Below, one piece after another: positions 12,201 through 18,305 of a DNA stretch of 64,000 nt. The stretch lies in NCBI RefSeq assembly GCF_902459615.1, contig NZ_CABPSA010000014.1, positions 1 to 64,000 of the forward strand. Reading direction: 5' to 3'. The number at the start of each line of letters is the position of its first letter. Within the stretch, counting starts at the first letter, position 1. Made by a program: the position numbers and the translations under genes. The DNA is from Pandoraea commovens. GTDB taxonomy: Bacteria; Pseudomonadota; Gammaproteobacteria; Burkholderiales; Burkholderiaceae. A model generated the notes under the pieces. The model saw only the letters and a list, made by a program, of their open reading frames with translations. It was not told the DNA's origin and did no database searches.

Positions 12201-13948
12201 GTGTACCAACGATCGGTCGTGAAGCCTTGCGTACCCGCTGGCACGCGTACCAGATAGCGACGGTCGATGAAGAGCGTCTGGTTGTTGAGCAGTGCGGAAT
12301 CGCGATTGGTCGGCGCATCGCGTTGCTCGTTGCCCTGCACGCTGATTTCGAGGTTGTTCGACGCCATCGCCACCTGCACGCCGACCGCGCCCGACACGTC
12401 GAGCTTGGCACGCTCCATCGCGACCATCCGACGCGTCGCCGCCACGTTGATCTGCCCGCCGTTGGCTAGCGTGAGCGAGTCGCTGTCGAAAAGTACGTCG
12501 CCCGACGAGACGACCTGCACCAGCGACTGATCGCGACGGTTGTACAGCCCGGATTCAGCGACCTTGGCAGTGTCTGCAAGCAGCGACGAGCGCTGCACAT
12601 CGAGCGCCGTGTCACCTGCCGTGTCGAGCAGGATGGCGCTCACTGCGCCCGGCGCGACCTTCACCTGTGCGTTTGCGTCGCCGCTCGCCGTCAGATGGAT
12701 CGTGCCGCGCGTGTTCACGGAGGTGCTCGACACCAGCACGCCACTTTGATCGACTTGACGGCCGGTGAGCGTGATGTCGCCCAGCGTCGACAGGATCAGA
12801 CCACTGTTGCTGACGCGTCCGGCCGTCGATCCCGCGAGGAGGCCCGGCGTGACTTCGTTGCCGCGCGTGCTGGAATTAGGATTGCCGTCGGTGCCCATAC
12901 CGCGACGGATAACGAACGCGTCGCCGCCCGCAATCACCGTCTGGCCCGAAGGCGTGACGATCGTGCCCCGGTTATGCGCTTCGCGACCCAGCAGCAGCAC
13001 ATAGCCGCCGCCTTCTGTCACCGACTGCGGATTGCGCGTGCCGATTCGTGCACCTGCATCGACGACCACATTGGCCGTCGCGCCGGTATGCGAGAAGCCC
13101 GAACCGGTGACAGTCAGGTCGTTGGCGAACGTCGGCACCGTCGCGCCTGCGAGTGCCGCGCCGTAGATGCCGCGATTGAACTGGTCGTTCGTCATGCCCA
13201 CGGCAGCCGCGACGAGATTGCGCGTATCGACTTGCGCCGTGCCCGTGAACTGAATGCCGTTGCGGTTGACGATCACGACCGTGCCATCCGCCTTGATCTG
13301 GCCCTGAATCTGGCTCGGGCGAGCGTTCGGGTCGTTCACGCGGTTGAGCACCGCCCAACCCGGTTGCTGCGCGAACTCGACCGTCGTGCGACGCCCGACG
13401 TTGAACGTCTCCCAGTTCAGAATGGCCTTCTCGCCCGTCTGCTCGATCTTGACGTTGGTGTTGCCAGCGGCGTCGCGCGTTTGCGCGATGTCCTTCTTGG
13501 CGTTGATCCAGCCCGCCGTGAGGCTATTCGTGTCGACCTTCAGGCCGCCTTCGGCAAGACCGTCGGGAATCGTTTCCGGAGACGCAGCGGCCGCCTGACG
13601 CGCCGCCATCTGCGCGGCCTGCATCGCCGCGATACCTTGTGCTGCGGTGGCGAGATTGGCGATGGAGTTCTGCAAAGCCTGATTGGCGCGCTGCTGCTGC
13701 TCACCCGGGTTTTGCAGCGACGAGACGGGCATGCCGTTCGGCAAACGTCCCGTTTGCGCCGCTGTAGTCTGCGCAGCACCGCGTGCGGCGAACCATGCAC
13801 TGCTGAACGCCTGCTGCGCGTGGGCTGCGCCGATCATGGCGCTACTCGCGGCGAACACCGCGACTGCTTGCGCAAGCGGGCGGATGCGCAGCACGCGCAG
13901 TGGCAAGGAGGGCACGGAGGGCGAAGAAGAAGCTACGCGCTTACGCAT
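260..13948 (-). CDS. Giant filamentous-haemagglutinin-like exoprotein (TpsA)
   Basis: Predicted secreted or surface adhesin of 4562 residues, exported by Sec and then by the partner transporter at 23239. The start is ATG at 13948; 35 in-frame residues further upstream do not look like a signal sequence. Residues 1-44 form a signal peptide ending AHA. Residues about 130-330 form the TPS secretion domain, with ILNWETFNVG, a VNRNG variant of the NPNG motif and LVAAAVGMTN. The body is a very long beta-helix-like repeat region rich in G, N, D and 'ASG/VDA' turns. Three short inserts rich in LPxGT-x-LP-like pieces lie near residues 1053-1183, 1916-1956 and 3016-3149. The last ~900 residues, including FFDALAPEQQRAYLRDVYF and GREAIATLFP, resemble the DUF3739 C-terminal domain (from memory). 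There is no CdiA-type VENN motif and no immunity gene next to it. Confidence 0.93.
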   Translation of the reverse strand: MRKRVASSSPSVPSLPLRVLRIRPLAQAVAVFAASSAMIGAAHAQQAFSSAWFAARGAAQTTAAQTGRLPNGMPVSSLQNPGEQQQRANQALQNSIANLATAAQGIAAMQAAQMAARQAAAASPETIPDGLAEGGLKVDTNSLTAGWINAKKDIAQTRDAAGNTNVKIEQTGEKAILNWETFNVGRRTTVEFAQQPGWAVLNRVNDPNARPSQIQGQIKADGTVVIVNRNGIQFTGTAQVDTRNLVAAAVGMTNDQFNRGIYGAALAGATVPTFANDLTVTGSGFSHTGATANVVVDAGARIGTRNPQSVTEGGGYVLLLGREAHNRGTIVTPSGQTVIAGGDAFVIRRGMGTDGNPNSSTRGNEVTPGLLAGSTAGRVSNSGLILSTLGDITLTGRQVDQSGVLVSSTSVNTRGTIHLTASGDANAQVKVAPGAVSAILLDTAGDTALDVQRSSLLADTAKVAESGLYNRRDQSLVQVVSSGDVLFDSDSLTLANGGQINVAATRRMVAMERAKLDVSGAVGVQVAMASNNLEISVQGNEQRDAPTNRDSALLNNQTLFIDRRYLVRVPAGTQGFTTDRWYTAGGLLEVSGYLNTAQHGIGEWAAQGGTVQLGGAEVVTRAGSLINLAGGTLDVQTGMIRQSWLRGDDGQLYRADNAPGDLRYLGVYRGFEVAHTRWGKGTTESFATPFIAPGERLENGYTVGRDAGRLVVSSLSAVLEGDVDTSVYQGPRQTLAADRGLYDGYLQSQLAAPRAGQFIVGRITPYYDDVALALRDSPSALVRTIDVGSVLALAADIALDAAIDPKRAGKISLDADWINRQNFGAVKLMATERLTLGGDLRVADGGDVGLHATRVELNANVTARGGVIAAGNILNQMLTITSNGVWTDMPVADTAVIGGEQYVKVAGGATLDARGLWSRADDGEAGIHGLPYVNGGSVQLSSSGDVRLLPGSVVDVSSGAALLSNGAVRGGKGGSVSLLASQYDLDGKRHGELQVDGTLRAHGVNGGGTLKVDTGNGVLIGGAGLQTEGWLAAGESLPINVMLLEDYTIKAGTIAPVDYKQTISRVMPGQTLTTAPAITADAPVTLAADWTVPAGASGTFFAYAPSGRSYSSGQVVPAATVIVRTFGTVAPDYVLPGNVFPQGIPVVPYNVVAKAGTPLPFDVTLTKGDVVPVGLTVTKKVRVASPTVLSADLFSTGFARYDVTGQLGVSVADNAHLNVVMPVLYADKQAAQDAASGSDPSRVLRTYLPPVWQSDAAKGTVTQRGGADLALNAGTVYKRAPLVVAEGARIDVDPGRSIALTGNDQITLLGGLYAASGTVGLLRGAFGTGNDVDRPDGAFTARSIWLGSHSVIDVAARPFVAQDASGAYNGRVAAGGTIQIGAKYAPGATKVDAADAFVIVRPGAKLDASGASADVDVPGQGRTHVTSNGGVISLASARGLYLDGEMIAASGGAGAAGGTLNLVLETLAYAPVDRLTLKGAAVEDAVRVAHEMVVAQTQGPSTLSDTLTAGAVGGGLAMGTARIGVDRVKAGGFDNLALLANGMIDFDGSVDLSLGQSVRLTANSFGLAANATPGSVVKIAAPYVQLAGATRAQGENEIMPNAVVGSKNQGQGGGALGLPAQDRNAKFEVDASIIDLSGPMQFGTAGTIETNTAPIEVRRLAFGDVALRSRGDLRLLDKTTFYVPGDLTLAAAQIYPVSEATATIVVGQRTYVNEQWQTNEIRFDPERKLTIERVGDALPAQPYSLFGNLMLAAPNILQGGVLRAPMGSITFGTASNLQTIGLLRLLPGSVTSVSAAGLTMPFGGSLDGLSYLNAGADAKFALAGAGPTIAVYAHSVGVDDGAVIDLSGGGEIRGAAFLSGRGGSIDARLSPLMQVVQTGNKASFTLPSLSSNPVYAIVPGAQSGYAPIVSDNGAGAPLIGQQITIGNGVPGLPAGTYTLLPSTFALLPGAYRVELQPGTTAPAGLTPLAMRNGSLALSAQLSVNDTGIRSAAPTRAVLTSADTLRKYSQYNEMSYADFARAASARDGVPRSLIEADAKRLDLYFLPHSYLGAIDGLPSLRFEGHADVTHGKDGYGASVLVSSPSGASFEILGANARPTVGDIGLVSLYANDLNAIGAARLAIGALPEVLKGTGGTLGAATASFDVNGRGNVYDVVLRGGAVLRAGEVFIVTRSPTRGITIEQGSGINTLGYGMQMWDASNGYTYAPGTSGVLAVSNGRIAMLAPTPTTATDSFGSGYIDLGVCTAGAACSGESLLLSEGSIAVATDKRFTITDAVRYGTRQLSLSVGRVNVGEQASLDALAASGKLAQGLTLNQPVLSRLLRGDTVYGAPALESLSLIARDSINFYDSVELSTIDATTGKSTIDTLVLGTPAIFGYGSSDALARIRTDRLVWTGSKAPASSVVAGGAGTGSGRLAIEAREIEFGFGPATQPDVNNAMNRLAVGFSTVELKASERVTANQKGSLSVYRSQDGWNDQTHAYDYSGGDIVIDTPILTGAAGSVNRFNAGGNITVANASARAKSAVGNDQLVAALGAEVGLKSGGATYIDTNVVLPSGRLRVDAAGDVTLRDGAQLDLAGRKLQFFDATKYSWGGDVLLSSEQGNVRQAGGSVIDLSAVENRAGKLSVTAVGATGGDVSLAGKLLGSATGMYDAGGTLVPFSAGGIDVRAQRIDGFTALNSRLSEGGVFGSRSFQIKQGDLVVGDELKAREITLSVDGGRLDIAGRVDASGKQVGSIRLSARDGVNVGGNATLDAHSTTLRLDSYGKPIEASNRAIVEINGGDGRVVLADGARIDVRAGTNGTPLNVGTVEISAKRLGPNGAGSATGNDIAIDAGGNVVIDGARSITVNGMQRDANARPGTDVSVDGRPYQIIDQDYLDTLHGQNETFMSNALANGALLTRLAGLRRYTAAFHLRPGVEIVSATPEGDLHIDGDIDMSRYRYASLNPNTQKTGVYGSGEAGALTIRAGGNLEVFGSVNDGFDTSKLTATSSDNKGWVLTSGKAGWGGDAVVPVGGLVTLAAGTTFPAERQLNYDISIEASTLPSGTRLPRQATLTADLTFPAGTVLGGAVRDASGNVVYAAGSVLTSSVTLTRDMKLDAGVLLPGDASVAAMIWPAGKVLPTTFVLASDLAMKKGAIIPAETTVKLPNDATFVNVRPADADGIQGQLLALAPMLQPGSAAWSMRLVAGADLAAADPRALRASAANGHLALSDTHYGMGEKSVKIPGTGTVGVYRWGSDASWYFGTTPGDPITAQELADYGINSDADADFWNTMGDMIQIVTPGIPAQFELKASPAREPIFSVVRTGTGDLDMLAGGNFTMNSPYGVYTAGTQSRDVAAAYNLARSKVKNATVLGPDGGEFEKFVDGKAQSLYSAWYPEHGGNLFVRAQGDIRGDTIGTSDSYRRPNATGFGDPRQVTDSGNVGSWLWRQGSGSVIQTDGVPTAWWVNFGTYTAGKQSGSDVFGTAPFLQGFTGLGTLGGGNVVLEAGGNAGMLESRMGPGNTEGPRALARSEGLNVSVASTGRVSADGSQIVLTGGGDLDVRIGGGLNPVREVRAVAPTNNPITDLSTWRIGNLALNGTFTNLRGATRVEAGALGGFDAIFGGTDISESRARDPYVAERGIGTGGPSLVLGDSTARIDTRGDLVIGGYGDATRTQQRTNGTPFSVNGTSYSGEGISWFTLWTPSTAIDLFSAGGNLVPITTLGDNGRVGMNYSATDGRFVLPATLRAVAANGSIYNGYSATGILGEDSYPSRGDTPVLLAPEPVSSLFKVATDGGALEMIAGKSLYSSGYAISRSAADPTALPTAQNPAFAGGVLATWFGLKFLTNVRQDALAPGFMLLAYSQDSLDRFPMFSLTPATVSGYDFSGISPARFYALTGDIVGLQTGGINYRGTVVPQPGTEANWYEGNGAVAIRAGRDIVNSGTPLGTFLSTNGNFAGWYTIPDFQDPVNNPGRPQPRSNATARGNLIVQNSPDDISVVSAGRDIRYSSFYVAGPGLLEVTAGRDILMGDKAELRSLGALTNVTSGDRSSGAGIAVAAGVGPKGLDGIDFKAFAARYLDPANLAEAGRPFADQPGKAVVVYGGEMTLSGWLKQEFGYADDASRAEAYLVNKQAELDAASKAAGGAGAVAKRDLRNEYQQQSNLYLVNWLTRRFGDASVRYGQSVRFDAASMDARQFFDALAPEQQRAYLRDVYFAELRASGREYNDASGPRAGSYLRGREAIATLFPTTDATGAARQYDGDLTMYSSAAYFLQNMNRLSTTRPQAGVKYLTQAQWIARGSPATGVPHYEVQDAGIHTDFGGGVSVLTPGGRTLVGVDGGFVPEEGSGILTQGRGNVELYSLDSILLGQSRIFTTFGGHILAWSAQGDINAGRGSKSTVVYTPQRRVYDGLGIVSLSPTTPNTGAGIATLAPIPEVPPGDIDLIAPLGTVDAGEAGIRVSGNVNVAALRVMNAENIQVQGKSVGIPTVAAVNVGALTNASATAAQAASAAQEAMARDRAASRQNQSSIFSVRMLDAGAQTDSTGKPRADTGKMFRYDPASPVQVVGQMNLSESQLQALTPTERKNLMR

Positions 13949-14100
13949 GATGGTTTCAATCCCGTCTGTCGTCTGGTGCGGCTGTGGGGCGGTGTCTCGC
14001 GACAACGCCAGCGGACAGCCTCTGGCAGGTTTTCGTCCAAACGTCCCATGCATAGGAATGCGAAAGGAACACTTGACGCTCTCGGGACTAAGACCCTTCG

Positions 14101-14125
14101 ACGCAGGCCAATCGGCAAGGATTTA
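14101..14125 (-). promoter_or_regulatory. Possible ECF (iron-starvation-type) promoter before the exoprotein gene
   Basis: On the minus strand TAAAT (14125-14121) is followed after 17 bases by CGT (14103-14101). This resembles the PvdS-type TAAAT-N16-CGT pattern with one extra base. It lies about 150 bases upstream of the exoprotein ATG and directly after the sigma factor/FecR genes, which is where a target promoter would be expected. The motif is short and the assignment is weak. Confidence 0.25.
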
Positions 14126-14135
14126 TTTGAATCTT

Positions 14136-14160
14136 TCGTGACATGACCGAACCGTCACGA
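14136..14160. repeat. Inverted repeat TCGTGAC...GTCACGA
   Basis: A perfect 7-bp inverted repeat (14136-14142 and 14154-14160) with an 11-base centre lies between fecR and the exoprotein gene. No T-run follows on either strand, so an operator is as likely as a terminator. A CGTGACA element also occurs in the region upstream of the transporter gene (near 25107-25113). Confidence 0.35.
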
Positions 14161-14216
14161 CGAACGGCCAACTCGCGGCGTTCGGAGACTGCATTGGCTT
14201 AGGGGATCCGCGCCAA

Positions 14217-15266
14217 TCAACCGAGCAACACGATGCCACCGGGCAACGTGCGCGCCGACAGACTGAGTGAATGCTCGATCTGACCGAGCGCCACGTCGAG
14301 CGAGCGGATCGCAAAGCGTCCGGTCACCGGACGCGCGGCGATCTTGTCGTTCAGGAGTACGACTTTCCCCGGACGGTAACGGTTGATCTCTTCGATCACA
14401 TCGCCCAACGGCACCTCGGCAAATCGCAGATAGCCGTCGCGCCATTCGGGCATGGCGTTGGCGTCGACATTGACCAGCGATTGCAGACTGTGCGCGTCGT
14501 ACACGAGTTGTTGACGGGCGCGCAGCGTGACACGCCCGGCGGTATGCACCACATCCGCCGCGCCTTCGATGCAGGTCACGCAGACCTTGTCGGCCACGTT
14601 GCGCACTTCGACACGTGCGTGGTGCGCAATCGTGCGTCCTGCGCCCGCCACGATTTCGAACGGGCGCGACGCCAGCGTTGTGTCTACGGCCGCTTCGCCG
14701 CTCAGCAGGTCGATGCCCGGCGTACCGGCCGCAGCGCCCCCAGTACGAAGCGCCACGCTCGTACGCGTGTTCATTTCGACGGAGACGTCGCCTGCCAGCG
14801 CGACCGTGCGCTGTTCGCCGGTCCCGGTGCTGTAGTCGGCGTGAATGGATGCCGCACTGGGCAGCAACCCGAGCGGCCCACCGATGACGGCCACACCGGC
14901 GGCCGTAGCGAATGCGCCTGCCGTGCCCGCAAGGATCCAGCGGCGGCGCGGATCGAAACCCCCTTCGGTCTTCCGTTCAGCTTTCGCCTTCGATTTGGCT
15001 TTGCGCAACGGAGCCGGGCACGCAGCAACCGTCGCCCCAGCCGCCGCCGATTGCTGCGCCGCCTGCGTCAGTTGCTTCCACTGACGCTGTGCGTTTGCCA
15101 GCGCCTGCGCGTGCTTCGGATCGCGCCGCGCCCATTCGCGCAGCGCGTCGCCATCGGCGTGCGTCATTTCGCCGGACGCCATACGTCGCACCCAGCTCAT
15201 CGCCTGCCGCTCGGCGGCATCGAGACGCCGCTTGTGCGGCAACGGGGTATCGGGTCGGGACATCAT
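14217..15266 (-). CDS. FecR-family anti-sigma/sigma regulator
   Basis: Inner-membrane regulator of 349 residues that should hold and activate the ECF sigma factor encoded just upstream. An N-terminal cytoplasmic DUF4880-like segment (about 20-70, RLDAAERQAMSWVRRM, EWARRDPKHA) is followed by one membrane segment (about 110-135, ILAGTAGAFATAAGVAVIGG), a periplasmic FecR domain, and a C-terminal DUF4974/STN-interacting segment (GYLRFAEVPLGDVIEEINRY). The start is the first of two ATGs (15266, 15263), preceded by GAGAGGTGA; upstream in-frame sequence is not FecR-like. The gene follows the sigma factor by 76 bases. The partner that would relay a signal is probably the STN protein at 15859. Confidence 0.9.
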   Translation of the reverse strand: MMSRPDTPLPHKRRLDAAERQAMSWVRRMASGEMTHADGDALREWARRDPKHAQALANAQRQWKQLTQAAQQSAAAGATVAACPAPLRKAKSKAKAERKTEGGFDPRRRWILAGTAGAFATAAGVAVIGGPLGLLPSAASIHADYSTGTGEQRTVALAGDVSVEMNTRTSVALRTGGAAAGTPGIDLLSGEAAVDTTLASRPFEIVAGAGRTIAHHARVEVRNVADKVCVTCIEGAADVVHTAGRVTLRARQQLVYDAHSLQSLVNVDANAMPEWRDGYLRFAEVPLGDVIEEINRYRPGKVVLLNDKIAARPVTGRFAIRSLDVALGQIEHSLSLSARTLPGGIVLLG

Positions 15267-15342
15267 GGCGTCACCTCTCGCATGAGACGGAAGGTCTCCT
15301 TTGCTGAGACGGTTTTGCCCCGCGCCATCGGCAATCCCCGGT

Positions 15343-15858
15343 TCATTCGGACCTCGGCATATGCGCCATGCAGTATTCGTGCGCACGCTTGAGTTCAAGA
15401 CCGACGAGACGCGGCGACACGCCGAAGCGGCGTGCCACGTCTTCGTTCGACATTTCATGGACGCGCACCGCGATAAAGATCGCGCGACGGCGCGGCGGCA
15501 GATCGGCCAGCAGACGTTCGAGCGTGGCGATATCGTCGCGCGCTTCGATGGTCTGTGCGGGCCCCGGCGTCGGATCGACGAATTCGGTCATGAGCGCGTC
15601 GATTTCATCGTCGCTCATGTAACGACGTTCGCGCTGCACGCGGTCGAACGCCATGTTCATGGCGATGCGCATGAGATACGCGCCCGGACTCTTCACGTCG
15701 CTCTGCCGGTCGGCACGGTCGTCGAGATGCACCCACGTGTCGTGCAGGGCGTCGCTCGCCAGCTCGGCGGAACCCAGCCGCCAGGTCAGTTTGCGTTTGA
15801 GATCTTCGTAACGCTGCGCGAGCAGGTCACGCAGGAAGGCGCGCGGTGTGTCGACCAT
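15343..15858 (-). CDS. FecI-like ECF RNA polymerase sigma factor
   Basis: 171-residue ECF sigma factor. Region 2 occupies about residues 10-75 (YEDLKRKLTWRLGSAELASD, PGAYLMRIAMNMAFDR). Region 4 occupies about 105-160 (LERLLADLPPRRRAIFIAVRVHEMSNEDVARRFGVS), which matches the FecI subgroup. Its ATG directly abuts the stop codon of the STN gene (TAG then ATG), with GGAG as ribosome site inside that gene, so the two are translationally coupled. FecR follows on the same strand. Likely targets are the exoprotein gene downstream and perhaps the transporter operon; this is inferred from position only. Confidence 0.93.
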   Translation of the reverse strand: MVDTPRAFLRDLLAQRYEDLKRKLTWRLGSAELASDALHDTWVHLDDRADRQSDVKSPGAYLMRIAMNMAFDRVQRERRYMSDDEIDALMTEFVDPTPGPAQTIEARDDIATLERLLADLPPRRRAIFIAVRVHEMSNEDVARRFGVSPRLVGLELKRAHEYCMAHMPRSE

Positions 15859-16560
15859 CTAGTGCTCCGTCATCGCCTGACACGGCGACTGCACACACGC
15901 GACATGACCGGTGCGACACCCCGCAGGCAACAGCAACATGACGAAGGGGCGCGTCGTATCCGCAGGCACGCGGCCGACGTCGAGCCCCTGCAACCGTTGC
16001 ACAATGGCCGTGTCCCGGCGTGCATCCCCGGTGGTATCGAGCAGACGCACCCGGCTGACCCGCGCATTCGCACCGACCTGCACCGTCATTGCCAGACGAT
16101 AATCGCCGGGCGAGAGAGACGGTGGCGCACACAGGGCGCGCAGCACAACGTTCTGCAACGTCCCGTGGTAGCTCGCAGCAACGCCCGCCTCGCCACGCTG
16201 CGCATCTTGCAAGACCGGTGAATTCACCGGTGCCAGCACGAACGCGTTCTCTGCCGTCAGCTCCGCCGTCACACCGGTGCCGGAGAGCAGCTCGTCAAGC
16301 GCCTCATGCGGGGCGTGGATACCGGACACAGCATGCGAACGACGGCCCTCCACCAGCGAAGACGGGTAAAAGACAGACATGCGCGTGAGCGCGTCGAAGC
16401 GGGCGAGCGCGTCCTTCAAGGGGAGCTCCGGGATATCGAACGACTGCGCCTCAGAGGCAGTCGTCCGGGCAATGGCGGCCGGACCGAACAGCAGACACGC
16501 GAGCCACCCAAGCGCTAATACGCCAGCCAGCCAACTCACCCCGGCGGGCGATTTCCGCAT
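15859..16560 (-). CDS. Free-standing STN-domain periplasmic protein with TonB-C-like tail
   Basis: 233 residues. A signal peptide or anchor (about 1-32, WLAGVLALGWLACLLFGPAAIA) is followed by an STN domain (about 38-115, FDIPELPLKDALARFDALTR, SGIHAPHEALDELLSGTGV). In TonB-dependent transducers such as FecA the STN domain contacts FecR. Here it is not attached to a receptor. The C-terminal half (about 125-215, YRLAMTVQVGANARVSRVRL, QRLQGLDVGRVP) resembles a TonB C-terminal domain. Gene order STN-sigma-FecR with zero spacing to the sigma gene argues that this is the signal input to FecR. Cysteines near the C-terminus (CRTGHVACVQSPC) are unexplained. Confidence 0.8.
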   Translation of the reverse strand: MRKSPAGVSWLAGVLALGWLACLLFGPAAIARTTASEAQSFDIPELPLKDALARFDALTRMSVFYPSSLVEGRRSHAVSGIHAPHEALDELLSGTGVTAELTAENAFVLAPVNSPVLQDAQRGEAGVAASYHGTLQNVVLRALCAPPSLSPGDYRLAMTVQVGANARVSRVRLLDTTGDARRDTAIVQRLQGLDVGRVPADTTRPFVMLLLPAGCRTGHVACVQSPCQAMTEH

Positions 16561-16656
16561 CCCCGTTGATCCACTAATGATTTGTAAGAATTCCTGACAA
16601 TTCTCGTGTCCGATTGTGACGATGCTTTGACAATGCGCAGGATTGCCTTCTCAAAG

Positions 16657-16701
16657 AAAAAAACCCGTAACGCGCCCACGGGGTAGTAAGCGCGCTACGG
16701 G
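16657..16701 (-). terminator. Intrinsic terminator after the YbjN gene
   Basis: Arms 16664-16675 and 16690-16701 pair over 12 bases with one mismatch. On the minus strand the hairpin is followed by a run of seven T and further T-rich sequence. It separates the transporter/TonB operon from the STN-sigma-FecR unit, which therefore should have its own promoter in 16561-16656. Confidence 0.85.
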
Positions 16702-16793
16702 CCAACCAGTCGTCCGCTGGACGTGATACTGCCGCGCGGGGAGGTCCCCAGGCTCGAGAGGAAAACGCGCTTGATGCGCCGCGCGGCGACGCT

Positions 16794-17393
16794 TCAGTTG
16801 AGCGTCATCGGTGCCTGCGACTCTGCGGCATCGACACCGGCGAGGGCGTCGCCCGGCGTAGCCAGGTCGTCACGCGGTGCGGCGGCCTGACCGGTCGCCT
16901 GCTGCGTGAAGTTACGCAGATGCAGGAAAAACTGTCCCATCATTTCGACCCACAGACGCATCGAGAAGCGCAGGAACTCCGACGTGACGCCGCCCGCGAC
17001 GAACACGTCCATCTCCAGCACGAGGAATTCGCCGTGCGCGGCCACGCGCGCGAAGCGGCGCGAACGATGCCATTCGTTGATAAGTCCTTCAGGCAGATCA
17101 CCGCCCTGAATGCGCAGCGGGCAGCTCAGCGTGAGATCCAGATACTGATCGACGCCCGCCTGATTGCCCCAGTGCACCTGATAGCCAATGCCGTGGCTGG
17201 CGCTGTGCAGACGCGTCACCAGATCGTCTTGCTGAACCGAGACGGCGCAACCGGCGGCACGAATCGCATCGGCCACCTGTGCGGACGTCATGAAGGTGAT
17301 GACGTCCAGGGGGGATGACTCGTTTGACGTCACCGGCGCGGCTGCTTGTGCTGCGTCGTGGTTGTCTTGTTGCATCGTGTTCTCTTCGTTCAT
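16794..17393 (-). CDS. YbjN-domain protein
   Basis: 199 residues, no signal peptide. The YbjN (bacterial sensory transduction regulator) domain spans about residues 25-165, with the typical INEWHRSRRFARV, FLVLEMDVFVAGGVTSEFL and LWVEMMGQFFLHL blocks. YbjN proteins are thought to have chaperone-like or regulatory roles; the biochemical function is not settled. The start is ATG 17393 with GAGG nine bases upstream; the in-frame TTG at 17408 is less likely. It is the last gene of the transporter/TonB series. A hairpin lies between it and the preceding gene, so it may also be expressed separately. Confidence 0.8.
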   Translation of the reverse strand: MNEENTMQQDNHDAAQAAAPVTSNESSPLDVITFMTSAQVADAIRAAGCAVSVQQDDLVTRLHSASHGIGYQVHWGNQAGVDQYLDLTLSCPLRIQGGDLPEGLINEWHRSRRFARVAAHGEFLVLEMDVFVAGGVTSEFLRFSMRLWVEMMGQFFLHLRNFTQQATGQAAAPRDDLATPGDALAGVDAAESQAPMTLN

Positions 17394-17451
17394 GCCAGTG
17401 GTCCTCAACGTCCGTTTTTGATATCTGATACTGCGTTCTGATTACGCGTTG

Positions 17452-17491
17452 CAAAAGCGTGACGGGGTCCGCTGCGCTCGCCCCGTCACGC
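17452..17491 (-). terminator. Hairpin with T-tract between the coiled-coil and YbjN genes
   Basis: A perfect 11-bp stem (17457-17467 with 17481-17491) and 13-base loop are followed on the minus strand by CTTTTGC. It could terminate or attenuate transcription before the YbjN gene. Confidence 0.6.
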
Positions 17492-17495
17492 CGTC

Positions 17496-18296
17496 TTACT
17501 TCGAGGCCTGAGCAGCCGATGCTGCCGCGTCAGTCTGAGCCGACGGGGCGGGCTGTACTGCCAGTTCCGCTTGCGGGGCAGGTTTGGCCGACGCGGCAGC
17601 CATCGCTTGCTGCTCGTCGAACTTGCCCTCGTAGAGCTTGTCGCCGTACTGCTGGGCGATCTGCTCGTACTTCACGCGCGCCTGTGCGGCGAACGGCTGG
17701 CGTGCCGCCACGATCGTCGCCACATCCATCGTCTCGTAGGCCGTCAGGATTTCCTGACCGACGGCGTACAGACGATCGTTCTTCTCCTGCGCAAGCTTGA
17801 GCGCGGCCCGTTGTGCGGCCGTCTCCTCGGCAAGCTGCTTGCGCTGCGCATCGGCCTGACGCGCGAGCTTGAGCAGTTCGTCGTAAGCGTTGCGATACTG
17901 CGAGATCTGCGTGTTCGCCTTGTCGGCAATCGTCTTCACTTCCGATTGCGAGGCGCGGGCGTCCTGCGCCAGACGCTCACGCGACTGACGCTCCGCCGCC
18001 AACTGCTGCTGCGCGTCGTCCAGTTGCTTGCGCAGTGCTTCGGGCGAGTCCTTGCTGGCCTTGCCCGCAGTACCGGCGGTTGCACCACCGGCCTTGAGCG
18101 CCGCGAGTTCGTTCTTCGCCTGCTGAAGCTGATCCGTCGTCGTGCGTAGTTGCGTGCGCAAACGCTCTTCCATCGTCGGCGCGCCCTGCGGCGTCTGCGC
18201 CAGCGCGACCGAGCTCACGGCGAGCAGCATGGCCGCTGCGGTGACCTTGGCGCCCGAGGTCAGACGCGACACCGTGCGCGAGGGCTGTTGGCTCAT
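17496..18296 (-). CDS. Periplasmic coiled-coil protein of the secretion locus
   Basis: 266 residues, not a recognised family. Residues 1-33 form a signal peptide (AAAMLLAVSSVALA). From about 42 to 195 the protein is almost entirely heptad-like and rich in A, Q, K, E and R (RLRTQLRTTTDQLQQAKNEL, ALRKQLDDAQQQLAAERQSR), predicting a long coiled coil. A short non-coil segment with YEGKFDEQQAM and an Ala/Pro-rich tail follow. The ribosome site AAGGAGG overlaps the stop codon of the porin gene nine bases upstream, so the two are coupled. The role could be a periplasmic spacer or scaffold for the neighbouring outer-membrane proteins; this is inference. Confidence 0.8.
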   Translation of the reverse strand: MSQQPSRTVSRLTSGAKVTAAAMLLAVSSVALAQTPQGAPTMEERLRTQLRTTTDQLQQAKNELAALKAGGATAGTAGKASKDSPEALRKQLDDAQQQLAAERQSRERLAQDARASQSEVKTIADKANTQISQYRNAYDELLKLARQADAQRKQLAEETAAQRAALKLAQEKNDRLYAVGQEILTAYETMDVATIVAARQPFAAQARVKYEQIAQQYGDKLYEGKFDEQQAMAAASAKPAPQAELAVQPAPSAQTDAAASAAQASK

Positions 18297-18305
18297 GACA
18301 CCTCC

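Noticed and set aside
260-13948. Exoprotein as a CdiA contact-dependent inhibition toxin
   Set aside because: No VENN-type motif, no variable toxin tip and no small immunity gene after it; the C-terminus looks like the DUF3739 type.
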